Shown piece after piece: positions 22,901-33,867 of a stretch of DNA of 64,000 nt; the first letter of the stretch is position 1; every line of letters begins with the position of its first letter. The stretch spans positions 11,013,501 to 11,077,500 of the forward strand of contig CM076949.1 in assembly GCA_039566865.1 (NCBI GenBank), given 5' to 3'. A program made the translations under genes and the position numbers. The stretch comes from Aurelia coerulea. Lineage: Eukaryota > Cnidaria > Scyphozoa > Semaeostomeae > Ulmaridae. Below the pieces are notes generated by a model. The model was not told the origin of the DNA and searched no databases. It saw only the letters and a list, made by a program, of their open reading frames with translations.

Positions 22901-23188
22901 CAAATTCGCTTAATTCGTTTAAATGCCAACTAAAAAACCATCTGCAGCCTTCTGCTTGAACATTTGATTGTGATTTTTCGTTCCATTCACCAGTTTTGAT
23001 TTTACTCTTTTTAATTTTTTATCATAAGTATTCTAGTTAGATTTTTTAGATTTTATCACTTGTAATTAGGTTATTTTAGTAAAGTATTGTTAATTTTGTA
23101 AGCTTTTTAACACGGCCCCCTGTAAAGCAGTCGTTGATCGATGGGGCCACCGTGTATAAATAATTAAAAATGAATGAAAATGAAAACT

Positions 23189-24163
23189 GAGCATTTTAAA
23201 AGGAGCAATCCTGTTTCTCAAAAATTGCGGGAATATACATTAAGGGATTAAAGTAAACTCACTTGACCTTGCAGCTATGTTCATGATATCCCGTGCTGCT
23301 ATGTTATTGACATAATGCTTGCTTAATCGTATTTCCCGCAATTTTTGCTTGATCTTGATTTCTCGAAACAGGATTCCGGAGTACTGGTGGGTAATAAAAA
23401 GTCTTTGTGTACCCAACACGCCAATCGAATCGCTTGAAACTTGGGACACAGAGTCAAAATGCATATAACTACGAAACCATGTCAACGATTTGTGATAGAT
23501 CCACTGGTCCGATTTTTAGAAGGGTCTGAAATGATATCATTTCAAGACAATACCTTTTATCAAAAATTCGTGACACGTTTTGCAGTTCAGGGCCTTAGGT
23601 CTTTGGTAAATAGATAGTCGTAGTCCAACGATTATCATTGGGTACACAAAGATTTTTTCGCAAGGGTGGCCGATTTTGCATTAAATCTAGAATAAATCAC
23701 GCGTGATTATATTGAATCAACTGAATATATTTTTATGATATTCTACGTTTAATTCTGCGTCGAATGATGCATAAGTTTGTTTGCTATATTTTGACGAACG
23801 GCCGTGGTACACGGAGTTTCTTAATCGCCGCCTGAACGGTTACAGTAACCTTAAGACGTACTATGGAAATGTTCCACAGGGGCATCAGCTTAAATGTCTC
23901 TGCTCTTTCATTCGCAACTAGCGCTCTTCTTCCCATTTAACAAAATGTTTGCTGCGCATCGAAAACAAAAAAGTGTCAGAGCGAGTGCGGGTTTACAAGA
24001 ATTGTTATCAAATGTTTGCGATTGTGGTTAACAGAAACTTGTCCAGTCGATTGCTTCATGTAAGAATCCAGTCCATTGACCATGCACGAAATGATATTTC
24101 TTTTGCAGCAATAACATATTCATTTCCAAACTGCACATGCACAAGTGAAGGTGGTTACCGTAG
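23189..24163. other. Spacer, no recognised gene
   Basis: A short inverted match (TCAAAAATTGCGGGA near 23218 against CCCGCAATTTTTG near 23335) suggests an old small TIR element. GTACCCAATG/GTACACAAAG-like pieces recur near 23405 and 23645. Nothing coding is supported. Confidence 0.35.
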
Positions 24164-24440
24164 TTTTTTTTTTTTTTTTTTTTTTTTTTGTATGCTCATA
24201 ATATTTACAATATATCTAAACTACAAATACAACCTACATACACACAATCACATACGATTACACAACGATGCCACAGGGAGCATGGAATTTCACAACAACC
24301 CTGCGGCCATTTAAAATTAACTCAAAGTTTGTCCCAAAATAGACGCCAGGCCAGACATTCAGGAAAATTTCGATGAATATCGAGATACTAGGCTTGCCGG
24401 TCGGCGCCTGACCTGGCCCGCCGTCGTACCGAGTGATTGC
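24164..24440 (-). mobile_element. Poly(A)-tailed retroelement fragment
   Basis: A run of about 25 T on the plus strand (24165-24189) is the poly(A) tail of a minus-strand insertion. The body upstream of the tail (about 24190-24440) is moderately GC-rich in its 5' part and has no conserved frame. It could be a SINE or a truncated LINE 3' end; its limit at about 24440 is approximate. Confidence 0.5.
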
Positions 24441-24589
24441 TTGGGAAAGAATTTGTTGCTTCTTGACGTTGCTTTCTGTTATCACTTTATGTAACCAAAG
24501 TTTCGTCATAGGTTCATTCTACATTCTACAAAGCTGCTGTTCATAGTTGCGCAAGGGAGCATTTAACAACACGAGTGTTTACCCCCAGG

Positions 24590-25580
24590 GCCGTCGAGAG
24601 AGAGGCCGGATACCATGCCCTTTTATCATTGGGGCACGCCCCCCCCTATGCACTGGTAAGACACTGCTTTTAGATTTTTTTTAGAATCTCAATGGGTCCG
24701 CAGGCCTGAAAACGTCCCTGAAAGAAAACTACAACAAAGAAAAATACATACCTTATTTCTTGCTGGCCAACAGAGGCCCCGGGTCCCCTGGTAGCTACCC
24801 TGGCTACCCCTCCTCTGTTCTGAATACCCCCCTGCTATACTGATGATGCCTCACCACACACATCATGGTATTCCCCCCCCCCCCCCACTGTACTCCAGTT
24901 GCCTCCCCACTGTACTGAACACCCCCGTCCCCCACTGCACTCAAGGTATCCCCCACTGCATTCTGATTGCCTCCCCACTATACTGAATTGCCCCACTGTA
25001 CTCAAACATACCTCCCAACTGTACTGAACATCCCCAACTGTACTGCACACTCCAGGTGGGTGCAATTCAACAGTAAAAGGTACATCACGATCACGCTCGT
25101 CCATACCATTCCACAGGATAGCCTTTTCTCTGACATTCTAGTTGATGAAAAAACTCCTTATCATAGAAAATGTTGAAGGTAACCCCCCTTTACAGGAGTA
25201 TCACTGAGCCCTAAAGAAATCTGTACAGTACAAACACTGTTTCTAAGCAGGATCGTCGAGAGGGGGGGGGGGTTAGCCAGGGTAGTTACCAGGGGGCTCG
25301 GGGCCATTGGGGGCCCGCAAAAATTAGGTATGTATTTTTTCTTTGTTGTAGTTTTCTTTCAGGAACATTTTCAGACCCGCAGGCCCACTGAGATTCCAAA
25401 TGAAATCTAAAAGCAGCAGGGGCGGGTCCAGCCCGAAGTTGAAGGGGGGGGGGCAACTTGCAAAGTGGGCGCCAAATATGCGATAGAAATTGAGCGAGCA
25501 GCGTTTCACCAGTGCATAGAAGGGCGTGCATAGGAGGGTGTGGCCCAAGGATAAAAGGGTGTGGTACTTGGCGTATGAAA
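24590..25580. repeat. Palindromic element with central minisatellite
   Basis: The left arm (about 24595-24815) is mirrored by a right arm (about 25260-25575). Shared blocks include GTAGTTTTCTTTCAGG, CAGACCCGCAGGCC-like and CCAGTGCATAG. The right arm has an extra 50-60 bp G-rich segment near 25420-25470. The centre is the 24820-25045 minisatellite. Minus-strand frames across the right arm are antisense shadows of a non-coding repeat. Confidence 0.65.
24820..25045. repeat. Degenerate ~19-21-bp minisatellite (CCCCACTGTACTGAA)
   Basis: About ten imperfect units of CCCCACTGTACTGAAYANC are laid head to tail, with variants CTGCACTC and CTATACTGAA. The array includes one C homopolymer near 24879. 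It forms the loop of the palindromic element 24590-25580. Confidence 0.8.
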
Positions 25581-26436
25581 CTTGGGCCAGGTGAATTTGA
25601 CTTTTATTTTAGGGCCCCGAGTCCACCAGCCAGCATTTCACTGTTTTTGGGTTGGAATATTTTCTGAAGAAAAATACCCGTTTTTCCTAAGATTCTACAA
25701 AAACTTTCATAAAAAGGAATATAGCTCGATAAATTCTCAATTTACTCTGTATGTTACGATTATTGTGGTAGATTTTCCCGGTTTATGGGGTCATATTTTA
25801 AAATTTTGCCCTGGTTACGGGTCCTAACTCTGAATTCTCAAAGTCACATATATACCAGACCCCCTATAGGAGTTACCCCCTCGCCCCCTGCTTTCTAGCC
25901 TTCTCATCCCAAACAGAGGCTCTGAACTCACTTTCTGATTGTTCTTTCCAGCCATTGTTCTGGTTTGAAAAGCATTGACGTCAGATATGTGTCTTGAATG
26001 GAAGGGCAATTAGCGGTGTTGCCTTGACAATGAAGAAAGTGCAAATAGAATTGTATGAATGTAATGTTTAATGTATTGTTGTTCAATTTCAATGACCTCT
26101 GAAAACAGAATAACTTGTAAACATTAGGCCTCTCAATTCAGATTACTCTTCATGTTCAGCCTCGGATAGTTCGGAAGAGTGATAACACCCCTCAACTCGT
26201 TTCACGTTTTTAATCAGGCAAAGGGCGACGTACGCTGGGTAACCAGAGCCTCGACATTAGAATGAAATTAAGGGCGATGTGCAAATCGCTGGTTTCTTTT
26301 TTTTTTGTTCAGGCAAAGGGCAACGTGCAAATCGCTGGTTTCTTTGTAAAACTGCCTTGTAAAATAGCAGATAAGTCCCAGTCATTGCTCATAAAAGCAT
26401 AAAAAGACGTCAGGTAAAAATCAAACTTACGGAGAC
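25581..26436. other. Spacer with a local duplication
   Basis: Near 26215-26345 a segment with GCAAAGGGCGACGT/GTGCAAATCGCTGGTTTCTT is present twice in direct orientation, about 50 bp apart. It is adjacent to a partial CTGGGTAACCAGAGCCTC motif related to the 71-bp micro-MITE. The rest holds no recognised gene. Confidence 0.4.
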
Positions 26437-26440
26437 TTAA

Positions 26441-27004
26441 AGGGGCATTCCTCGAAAATTAAATGCATGCAGAGATTCATTTTGTGATCCCGATCGAGAA
26501 ACAGATTATGTCAGCCCTCGGAAATCGTTTTCCTTTCCTCGATCGCACTTCTCAAACGCGAGATATGGAAGGAAACATTTGACCAATTTTAATTTCAATA
26601 CCCTACCATTTTATGCATCGTTCTCGGCGAACAAAGGTAGAATATTTTCGTTATTGCCTGTCGGTCGGTCATCAGCGGGTCTTGATAGGCTCGTTTCGCG
26701 TCGCTCGTTGAATTTAGTTTGAATGTTTTGTTGTAGTCATTCATTCATGTGTCCATGGTCGACTACGCGCAAGAGAATTGATCGGCTTTACCGATAATTC
26801 TCGTTTTCTGTCTCGGATTCAAATTCCAGGATATGGCTGAGTTCTCGGGCTCTATTTTGAAAAACACCTGTTTCGTTTTTGGCCGGTTTGAGCTTTATTC
26901 AAGTTGGAGAAACATTGGAAAATGTTTATATTGATAAGCATGTTCGTTTTAAAAGCAAACAACGCAGTTCACCGATATCCAGTTTTTTTCTGCGGAATGC
27001 CCCT
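26441..27004. mobile_element. piggyBac-type MITE (TTAA target)
   Basis: AGGGGCATTCC and its exact mirror GGAATGCCCCT are each flanked by TTAA (26437-26440 and 27005-27008). TTAA is the obligate target of piggyBac transposases. At 564 bp without a transposase frame it is non-autonomous. Confidence 0.75.
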
Positions 27005-27136
27005 TTAAGATAAGACTGCAGGAAATCACAAGAGTCGACAGGAACCTGGAAAACTCCCATAGCTAAACTTTATTTCGATTTGGCCCAAGACTTGGCCCCT
27101 GTCTTCTTTGAAGGATTTTGTTCAGCTTCAATTTCT

Positions 27137-27517
27137 CCCGGGGGGGGGGGGGGGTACTTCACATATTTTGGGTACGGGGACGTGCCATCGGGAAGGGTAT
27201 CGATTTTCACGATTTTGGTATAAGGAACGGTATCGATTTTCACGATTTTGGTATAAGGAACGGTATCGATTTTCGCAATTTTGGTTTCGATTTTCACGAT
27301 TTTGGTATAAGGAACGGTATCGATTTTCGCAATTTTGGTTTAAAGAACGATTTTGGTATACTTTTTCGGAAAATTGGTATAAGCTCGGGTATACTTTTTC
27401 GCAAAATTGGTATAAAGTCAGGTATACTTTTTCGCAAAATTGGTATAAGGAACGGGTATGTTTTTGAAGCTTCGATGGCACGTCCCCGACCAAAACCTGG
27501 TCAAGTACCCCCCCGGG
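27137..27517. mobile_element. CCCGGGGG-ended TIR element with 8-bp TSD
   Basis: CAATTTCT is duplicated exactly at 27129-27136 and 27518-27525. The ends are a G run followed by TACTT, and AAGTACCCCCCCGGG. GGGGACGTGCCATCG is mirrored by CGATGGCACGTCCCC, so inverted repeats continue about 65 bp inward with a few mismatches. The core is a tandem array. Related ends occur near 4911 and 7095. Confidence 0.87.
27198..27455. repeat. ~33-bp tandem array inside the TIR element
   Basis: Units of GGTATCGATTTTCACGATTTTGGTATAAGGAAC (33 bp) grade into GGTATACTTTTTCGCAAAATTGGTATAAA-type units. The period divisible by three keeps frames open on both strands, giving repetitive FRYKER-like and LYQNRENRY-like translations that are not proteins. 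Confidence 0.88.
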
Positions 27518-27525
27518 CAATTTCT

Positions 27526-28697
27526 GCACATGTGGTTTCTGGCAAAAACAGAATGCACGCATTCGTTGCCGATCCCTTACTTCCAGTTATCGTCCAATAT
27601 TTCACACCATTTTACTCTTCCTTCCCTTCCCTCTTCTCATTTCATGAAGGCCTATTCAAACGATTTAGGTTTAGTGGCCATTTGCTGCCAAAAGCTGGTC
27701 GAGAGTATCGTAAATGTTAATCCTCTCAAGGAAAAATTCAAGTACTATTTTAATCTAAAAACTATCAACAGTTTGAAAGCAATTTTCCATGCTGCACAAC
27801 AATGTCAAACCCTTTTTGCGAGACAACTGAGATGGTAGTTGAAAGCATAAAAGGGGATGTTTCTCCCGAGAGAAGGGGGAGTCCCCGAGAAAGGGCTAAA
27901 CAGATGTCTAAAAATTAGAAAATGTTGCAATTGTGGCACTCTGGAGCGCCAATCCCTCTCCCAATAACTCGTATATTGAGGTAGAAACTCCTTAAATATA
28001 GCAAGGCTGTCAAAAGACAACATTTAGCAAATAAACTGGGGAAAACGGCCTTTGAAGGGTAGGAAATGTGCAATTTCCACTCGACCCCCCTCTAGCACCT
28101 AGAAAATCCCCGGACCTGAATCCCTCTCCAAATGGGTCCCAATGCATATCGAGCGAACAGAGTTCCCACTGGGATTTTTAAAAAATCCGAAAACCCCTCA
28201 ATGGGGTTTTGAAGGACACCCATTTTTTGACGTCATGAGCAGCGCGAGAACAATCGAACGAAAAAGGACTTCGAGCTCAACACAAAGGGAAACAAAGGGC
28301 TTGGCAAGCCGAAAGTGGGGTGAGGAATTTGGCGAATAACCCCTGGACCAGAGTCTTGACTGGAAAAGGAGGACGTTTTGAGGAGGAACGGAATGTTGGG
28401 CGACGTTTTCACGTGCGGTTTGACTTCGCCCATGTTGCGGTTCTGCCAATCGAACTGTCTAGACAATGAGAACGTTGGCGAGAGGGACAAAGGGAATGAC
28501 GCCACATCCGACTGCAACGAATATGTATATAGATGCATGAGTAATAATGATTGTCGGAGGAGAAAGCCTTACCTGTTACTATTTTGGAACAGACTTTGAC
28601 AACAAATATAAAAGAAACAAATAACGAGACTATAAAAGAAAAATCACGTAATGAAAAATAAGGGAAACTGTTTGCGAGAGGAAACAATTGCAGCGAT
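27526..28697. other. Spacer, no recognised gene
   Basis: A CRE palindrome TGACGTCA at 28228-28235 lies just before an ATG (28236), but the following frame is unremarkable. CCCTCTCC/GGGAGAGGGATTC pieces near 27950 and 28120 are inverted relatives. No exon is supported on the plus strand. Confidence 0.35.
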
Positions 28698-28875
28698 TTA
28701 TCGGAAACGTTCTGATGCATGAATGTATTTCAGAGTTGCCTTGATGACTTCTGTATTCGAGACAATTGGCAGCCTTTCATCGCCATACAACAAAACTCTA
28801 AGCATAATTTTGTTAGAAAGGTTTGACAGGCCATGTTGGTGCAATATTGCATTGACACTGTTGAGAAGATCACGT
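28698..28875 (-). CDS. Candidate 3'-terminal exon or LINE C-terminal tail
   Basis: A plausible splice acceptor (TGTATGTTGTTTGCAG, AG at 28876-28877) opens a frame of about 58 residues. It begins RDLLNSVNAILHQHG, contains LLYGDERLP and EVIKATLKYIHASERF, and ends at TAA 28698. The LLYG...ATLxYIxxSxRF pattern resembles C-terminal ends I associate with some cnidarian reverse-transcriptase proteins, so it may be a LINE tail with a chance AG. No neighbouring exon was found. Confidence 0.35.
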
Positions 28876-29076
28876 CTGCAAACAACATACAAGTGACAGA
28901 ACAGCAAATAATGTTCTAATGAAATATGAAATATGAAATATGGTTACCGTAGTGATATCTAGACTCATTACAGTTCGTCGCTAGTTTTCGCTCGCAATTA
29001 CAAAACTTTTTTACTCATTTATCTATTGAGTAGCATTATTTTACCTATTTATTGAATTGAACTGCTAGAAGGTTAA

Positions 29077-29799
29077 CCCTATTGTACCCGGGGGGGGGGC
29101 AAAAAATGCCCCCCCCAACCAAACTTTTGATTATAAAACAGAGAGGAGATAGAAAAATGAGCTGAAACATCCATGACTTTTCCTAGTTTTCAATTGGCAA
29201 TTAACTTTTAGACTTTTCATTGTCATAATTTAAGTCACGTGACCAGTAGATACCCATATTTGGAGAGTAGTGACAAAGAAAATCACAAAAACCGTCATAA
29301 TTGCTTTGTCTTAATCTTGATGAAGTTGTAATTGGTACCAAACGATTCCCCTTGCAAAGTACTTTCATTTGATATATACATTATTCATATTTGCTGACAT
29401 CAGCAAATTATAGATTCCATGACGTCATGCAAATTGATAACGTCATATCTCTAATAAATAATGACAAAATTTTCACATTTTGATATAAATCGATGGATAA
29501 ACATATTCTCTTCATTTTTAAATAGTTTATTGAGGTTTTCATACATTTTATCTGAATTAATTAGCACTTTTTGTGTTTTCAGTACTGAAGCTTATATCTG
29601 ACATGGTCCCATTGTTTGGTCGCTTGGCAACGGACCACGTGACTAATTAGCATTAAAATCTATAATTAGACTCCTAATAGATGTACTTACTATTGTGCGA
29701 AGTTACAATGACATACTAATTATGGTTTTGGAGATAATTAGGGGGCATTTTTGCCCCCCCCGGGCCCTGTCTGACCCTAGGAGCCCGGGTAGAATAGGG
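29077..29799. mobile_element. piggyBac-type element (TTAA target), 723 bp
   Basis: CCCTATTGTACCCGGG and CCCGGGTAGAATAGGG are bounded by TTAA on both sides (29073-29076 and 29800-29803). Next to each end a G run plus GCAAAAAATGCCCCCCC-type palindrome lies inside. The CCCT start and TTAA target are piggyBac-like. The AT-rich interior has no transposase. Confidence 0.85.
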
Positions 29800-29867
29800 T
29801 TAAAGTAAAAAATATAAAAACGAGTGAAATTTACGACCAATTGTAATCAATCTAAATGATATCCAGA

Positions 29868-29900
29868 CAAACAAACAAACAAACAAACAGACACACACAC
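29868..29900. repeat. Microsatellite (ACAA)n then (CA)n
   Basis: ACAAACAAACAAACAAACAA grades into ACAGACACACACACAG. Confidence 0.9.
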
Positions 29901-29974
29901 AGAATCCACTTTGAAGTTGTTGAGTAAAATGCTGCTTCACACCAACTAATGCTCTAGAGATTATTTTACCATGG

Positions 29975-30395
29975 AATCCACCTTTTCAATGTAAGAGGCG
30001 CGAAAGCGGAAGTTTTTTACTACTTGAGATATTGCATTGTTGAGGCCAAAATCTTGTTCTGGGTACAAAGTTTAGCTAAGAAGCAAATTTGCAACGTCAA
30101 ATATGTCTTCATTTCAAAATAATGATCATTTTAAGAACTTAAAGTCATAAAGGGCTTTGACCGTGAAATCAAAGTTGGACAAATCAAAGTTTGAACTCCG
30201 ATTTCCACGGTAAAAGCCCTTATGAATTCAAATTCTCTATATCATCATAATTTCTAAATAAAAACAGATATGAATGTGAAAATTTGTCTCAAAACTAAAC
30301 TTCGTACGCACAATAAGACTTTATTCTCAAAAATGCAAAATTTCAAACAACAAAATACTTCCGCTTTCGCGCCTCTTACCTTGAAAAGGTGGATT
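29975..30395. mobile_element. 421-bp foldback element
   Basis: AATCCACCTTTTCAATGTAA is mirrored at the right end (TTACCTTGAAAAGGTGGATT). The arms continue with GGCGCGAAAGCGGAAG and its complement. A second inverted pair around AAGGGCTTTGACCGTG / CACGGTAAAAGCCCTT lies in the centre, so most of the element can fold on itself. No target duplication was resolved. Confidence 0.82.
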
Positions 30396-31195
30396 GATAG
30401 TTGACCTATTGGTTGCTTTTTTGTGGTGAGTGTTTCTGTTTTTTAATTTTATTTCCACACAGCACTTCTTTCTTTAAACAAACATTGTACTAAAAAGGGA
30501 CAGTGATGTTTGCGAGAAACCGAGCGGCCCTTGCGGCTGAGAGAAATACCCAATTTCTGATGACTAGACACGTAAAATTGACGTTTTTTTATACATATAT
30601 AATATTACAATAAATCTTACATTCTACTATACCTTCCCAATTACTGTACAACACTATAGGGACAATGCCAAGTGGAGCGAAAGACAATGACTACCCCATG
30701 GCCAATAGAAAAGACACGCAATGTTAAACTACATATACAAATAGGTACACTACGAACGATTAAAACCTATTGGATACTATTTTAGATTCTGTCCAACATT
30801 AGATGTCAGGTCAGGTTTTCTTTCAAACATCCCAACCCATCACTTTTTCATCACGGTCGTTGTCAATTGTGATTTCTCATCATGAATTGATTTCTTGTTG
30901 GTGCGGCCATAATAAATTTGGATTTGGAGAGGCGGTTATTCGTTACTCGTACCAGCTCGTACGAATCGATATAGCCAATTCAAGACCGATAACGAAGAAA
31001 GGACAATGAGAGCTCAATAACTAAATCTTGTTTAAAAGATAGATGTCCACACAAAGCTTCCTTTGACTTCAAATAGTTGGCTAGTATTTGGAAATATCAA
31101 ATAATATCTTCTAACAATGTGGTTTCGATCTACCTTTATCTTTTAATCTGCTAGAACTGGTAAATTCTGAAAGGTTTCTGTAACGTCTGAGGTCT
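30396..31195. other. Spacer, nothing recognised
   Basis: AT-rich sequence between two elements. It has short frames without conserved motifs, and no inverted repeats or RNA genes were seen. Confidence 0.4.
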
Positions 31196-31205
31196 ATTTA
31201 TTTTA

Positions 31206-31693
31206 GGCTATCTCTAAAGAGGGGAATGGAACGGGGGAATGGAACGGGGGAATGGAATTGGGGAATGGCTCGGGGAATAGAAAAGTTATATTGTATATAC
31301 ATAAGCCAAGTATAGCATATGAAAGTACTGCTCAAGATGTATCTTTTCACCAAATAGCTAGTCAATAACAGTCATAGTTTTGTTGCAATTCAAAGAATAA
31401 ACTTTCCTTTTTCAAACAAAGGGGAATGGAATGGGGGAATGGGTTTTCGGGGAATATCGAAACTACAAGGTAGAAATTCGATTTCAAGGTATCATTCGAA
31501 GCCCCTTCTTCTCAGCTATCCAAATTTACCATTTTCGCATCGATACATTGAACTGTTACTCCATAAACGTATGGTACAACTCAGATTATAGTTTCTTATC
31601 TCGATTGGCGATATCATTTCGTGATTTCAATTGGCTATCAGGCAGATTAGCAAACGCATTCTTCATAACAAAGAGTTCATATATGCCATGCCA
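31206..31693 (+). repeat. TIR block A, left
   Basis: It contains two clusters of GGGGAATGGAACGG-type short repeats (near 31219-31280 and 31421-31450) separated by AT-rich sequence. The whole block is mirrored at 38832-39317. About the first 320 bp also match block B in direct orientation. Confidence 0.88.
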
Positions 31694-32288
31694 TGCCCAG
31701 ACAAAGATAGGCACTAAATCCTAACTGGCTAACGAGCTTGGCACGTGACACGCTTTGAAACCAATCAATGGAACGGAAAATCGACCGGGAAATTTGAAAA
31801 GTCAAATTTAGGCCGTTTTTGGACGATTTTACCACCCTTCACCAAAAAAAGATTGTACGGAAGGAAAATTAAGATTTTCAAAAAATTCCTTCACAAACGT
31901 GTTCCCAATACTTGAATACATGCCTGTTCACGGGGGCTAAGAATTATCTCAAAATCTGGAGAAATGCCGAAGTTTTGAATTTGACCTCACTGACCTCACT
32001 GTAGCGTGTCATGGTAAAAACCTCAGTAAACACAGAAACGTATTCTTCACATGCATCTGGAGACTAAATACTTTGCTTCGAAGTTCTTATTCTGTGTGTT
32101 TAAAAGATGCCAAACTTAGAGCACTACAGCATCTGAATCTTTTTTAGTTTGAAGCTAACATGAATACCACCGGCGATTTTCAATATTTAATGCTGAGGGG
32201 AAGGTGAAAATGGGAAGATTTGCACTGCACTGGCCTAATAAGACATCACACTGTTGTTATAAATCAGGACGAATTAACAGATACTTAC

Positions 32289-32723
32289 AATTCTATCTTG
32301 CAAAATGAGGACCACAAACTGAAAATATGAAGCAGCACAAATGCCAAAAGTATTTCAACTGGTTTTAATGGCAAAAATCCACTTTTTTGACCGTAATCTG
32401 CAGCCAGTTTCTCCAACAAATCGTTCAGACTTTCCTCTTTCAACATCATTGTCAATAGAAAGGGCGCAGAAATTTCAGTGATCAGCTGCATGCTTGCTAG
32501 TCATCATCAAATAACATAAAATTCCAATGAACTTTGAATAAATAACAATTATTTCAGGAATGGCAAGAGCTGTAACATCCAACGTGGCCAGAACGAAAGA
32601 TTTTGTGATGTCCTCTTCGATAACCATTGCTCCCATTCCTTTATCCAATTCTGCTCTCATCCTTGTGAGATCATAAGAGTGGGAATCAGAGATTACATAA
32701 ACCAAAACATCATATAGATTCAC
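32289..32723 (-). pseudogene. Captured gene-like segment, left palindrome arm
   Basis: Two overlapping frames lie in tandem. The first (ATG near 32723) begins MNLYDVLVYVISDSHSYD, continues AELDKGMGAMVIEED and ends SKHAADH. The second begins MQLITEISAPFLL in another frame and ends at a donor-like site (AGAATT|GTAAGT, GT at 32287-32288). The right arm keeps the same layout. The protein family is not recognised. The coding-like character and splice-donor match suggest exon capture, but drift of a once-single frame cannot be excluded. Confidence 0.45.
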
Positions 32724-33387
32724 GAATTGTGTCCCTTGCTTTTTAGCACAAGAAATGGCAAATCATCTCGTCTAGCAGGTACATGAAATGAATATGAAAT
32801 ACTAAATTTAATTTTTGCGAAAGATCACAATTTCAACGAACGGAAGAAATGTACATCTTGTTTTTAATGTGAAAAATAGATTGGCCATTTCTGCAAAATA
32901 ACATTTGAAATACTACTTTTACAGCTCCTTCATATAAATTTCACAGTTTGTGCGGATATCATAGAAAAATATCTATCTTTGGACTACCAAAGGAAGGCCA
33001 TTCATTAGAAAATCACTCCTTTACTGTCAAACAACACAGCAGCATAGAGCACAACTTTTCTGTGAGATGATAAAACTTCGACCCCCCCCCATAGACTGAA
33101 GTTTCTTAGAATTCTTATTCTCGTTTGACCGCATAGGGGTGATTTTCAAATGGATGACCTCTGGTAGTCCAAAGATAGATATTTTTCTATGATATCCGCA
33201 CAAACTGTGAAATTGATATGAAGGAGCTTTAAAAATAGTATTTCAAATGTTATTTTGCAGAAATGGCAAATCTATTTTTCACATTAAAAACAAGATGTAC
33301 ATTTCTTCCGTTCGTTGTTATTGTGATCTTTCGCAAAATTAAAATAAGTATTTCATATTCATTTCATGTAGCTGCTAGACGAGATGA

Positions 33388-33867
33388 TTTGCCATTTCTT
33401 GTGCTAAAAAGCAAGGGACACAATTCATGAATCTATATGATGTTTTGGTTCATGTAATTGTAATTGCTGATTCCCACTCTTATGATCTCACAAAGATGAG
33501 AGCAGAATTGGATAAAGGAATGGGAGCAATGGTTATCGAAGAGGACATCATAAAATCTTTCGTTCTGGCCACGTTGAATTTTACAGCTCTTGCCACTCCT
33601 GAAATAATTGTTATTTATTCAAAGTTCATTGGAATTTTATGTTATTTGATGATGACTAGCAAGCATGCAGCTGATCACTGAAATTTCAGCGCCCTTTCTA
33701 TTGACAATGATATTGCAAGAGGAAAGTCTGAACGATTTGTTGGAGAAACTGGCTGCAGATTACGGTCAAAAAAGTGGATTTTTGCCATTAAAACCAGTTG
33801 AAATACTTTTGGCATTTGTGCTGCTTCATATTTTCAGTTTGTGGTCCTCATTTTGCAAGATAGAATT
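33388..33867 (+). pseudogene. Captured gene-like segment, right palindrome arm
   Basis: This mirrors the left-arm copy. The frame is open from about 33388, with ATG at 33427 (MNLYDVLVHVIVIADSHS). It includes a small insertion (VIVIADS against VISDS) and then AELDKGMGAMVIEED to SKHAADH at 33681. An overlapping frame from 33665 (MQLITEISAPFLL) reads to a donor-like AGAATT|GTAAGT (GT at 33868-33869). Most differences between arms are conservative substitutions (K/R, T/I). No family was recognised, and no promoter is visible in the loop. Confidence 0.45.

Larger units (their letters stand above)
18290..22959 (+). pseudogene. LINE endonuclease-RT frame, interrupted and frameshifted
   Basis: Endonuclease C-terminal motifs are visible (STLIDH near 18398 and GISDHYLVY near 18468), with one frameshift near 18370. 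After the insertion, RT runs from about 20790 to 22959 in two frames. The break is near 21735, in a run of eight T residues. Motifs: SNYRPISVLP (about 21628), A FIDLKKAFDTVNH (about 21841-21880), B GVPQGSRLGPLLF (about 22016-22053), C MYADDT (about 22107-22124) and KYLGVQLDSNLDWN (about 22351). The second half (400 codons) is intact and the YADD catalytic pair is kept, so decay is mild except for the insertion. Confidence 0.88.
18290..23188 (+). mobile_element. LINE (jockey/CR1 type) split by nested insertions
   Basis: Endonuclease sequence is recognisable from about 18290. The element is interrupted at 18543/18544 and resumes at 20790, then runs through RT to a stop near 22959. Its 3'UTR has a hairpin (CACGGCCCCCTG paired with the GGGGCCACCGTG side, 23112-23155) and an AATGA-type tail. 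Excising 18544-20783 plus one TTATTT copy restores a continuous frame, which shows the order of events. LINEs at 41.3 and 47.0 kb share the 3' module and are the same or close families. Confidence 0.9.

Noticed and set aside
27108..27720. Long frames of FRYKER/LYQNRENRY repeats on both strands
   Set aside because: A 33-bp tandem array inside a transposon with an exact TSD; coding appearance is due to the period being divisible by three.
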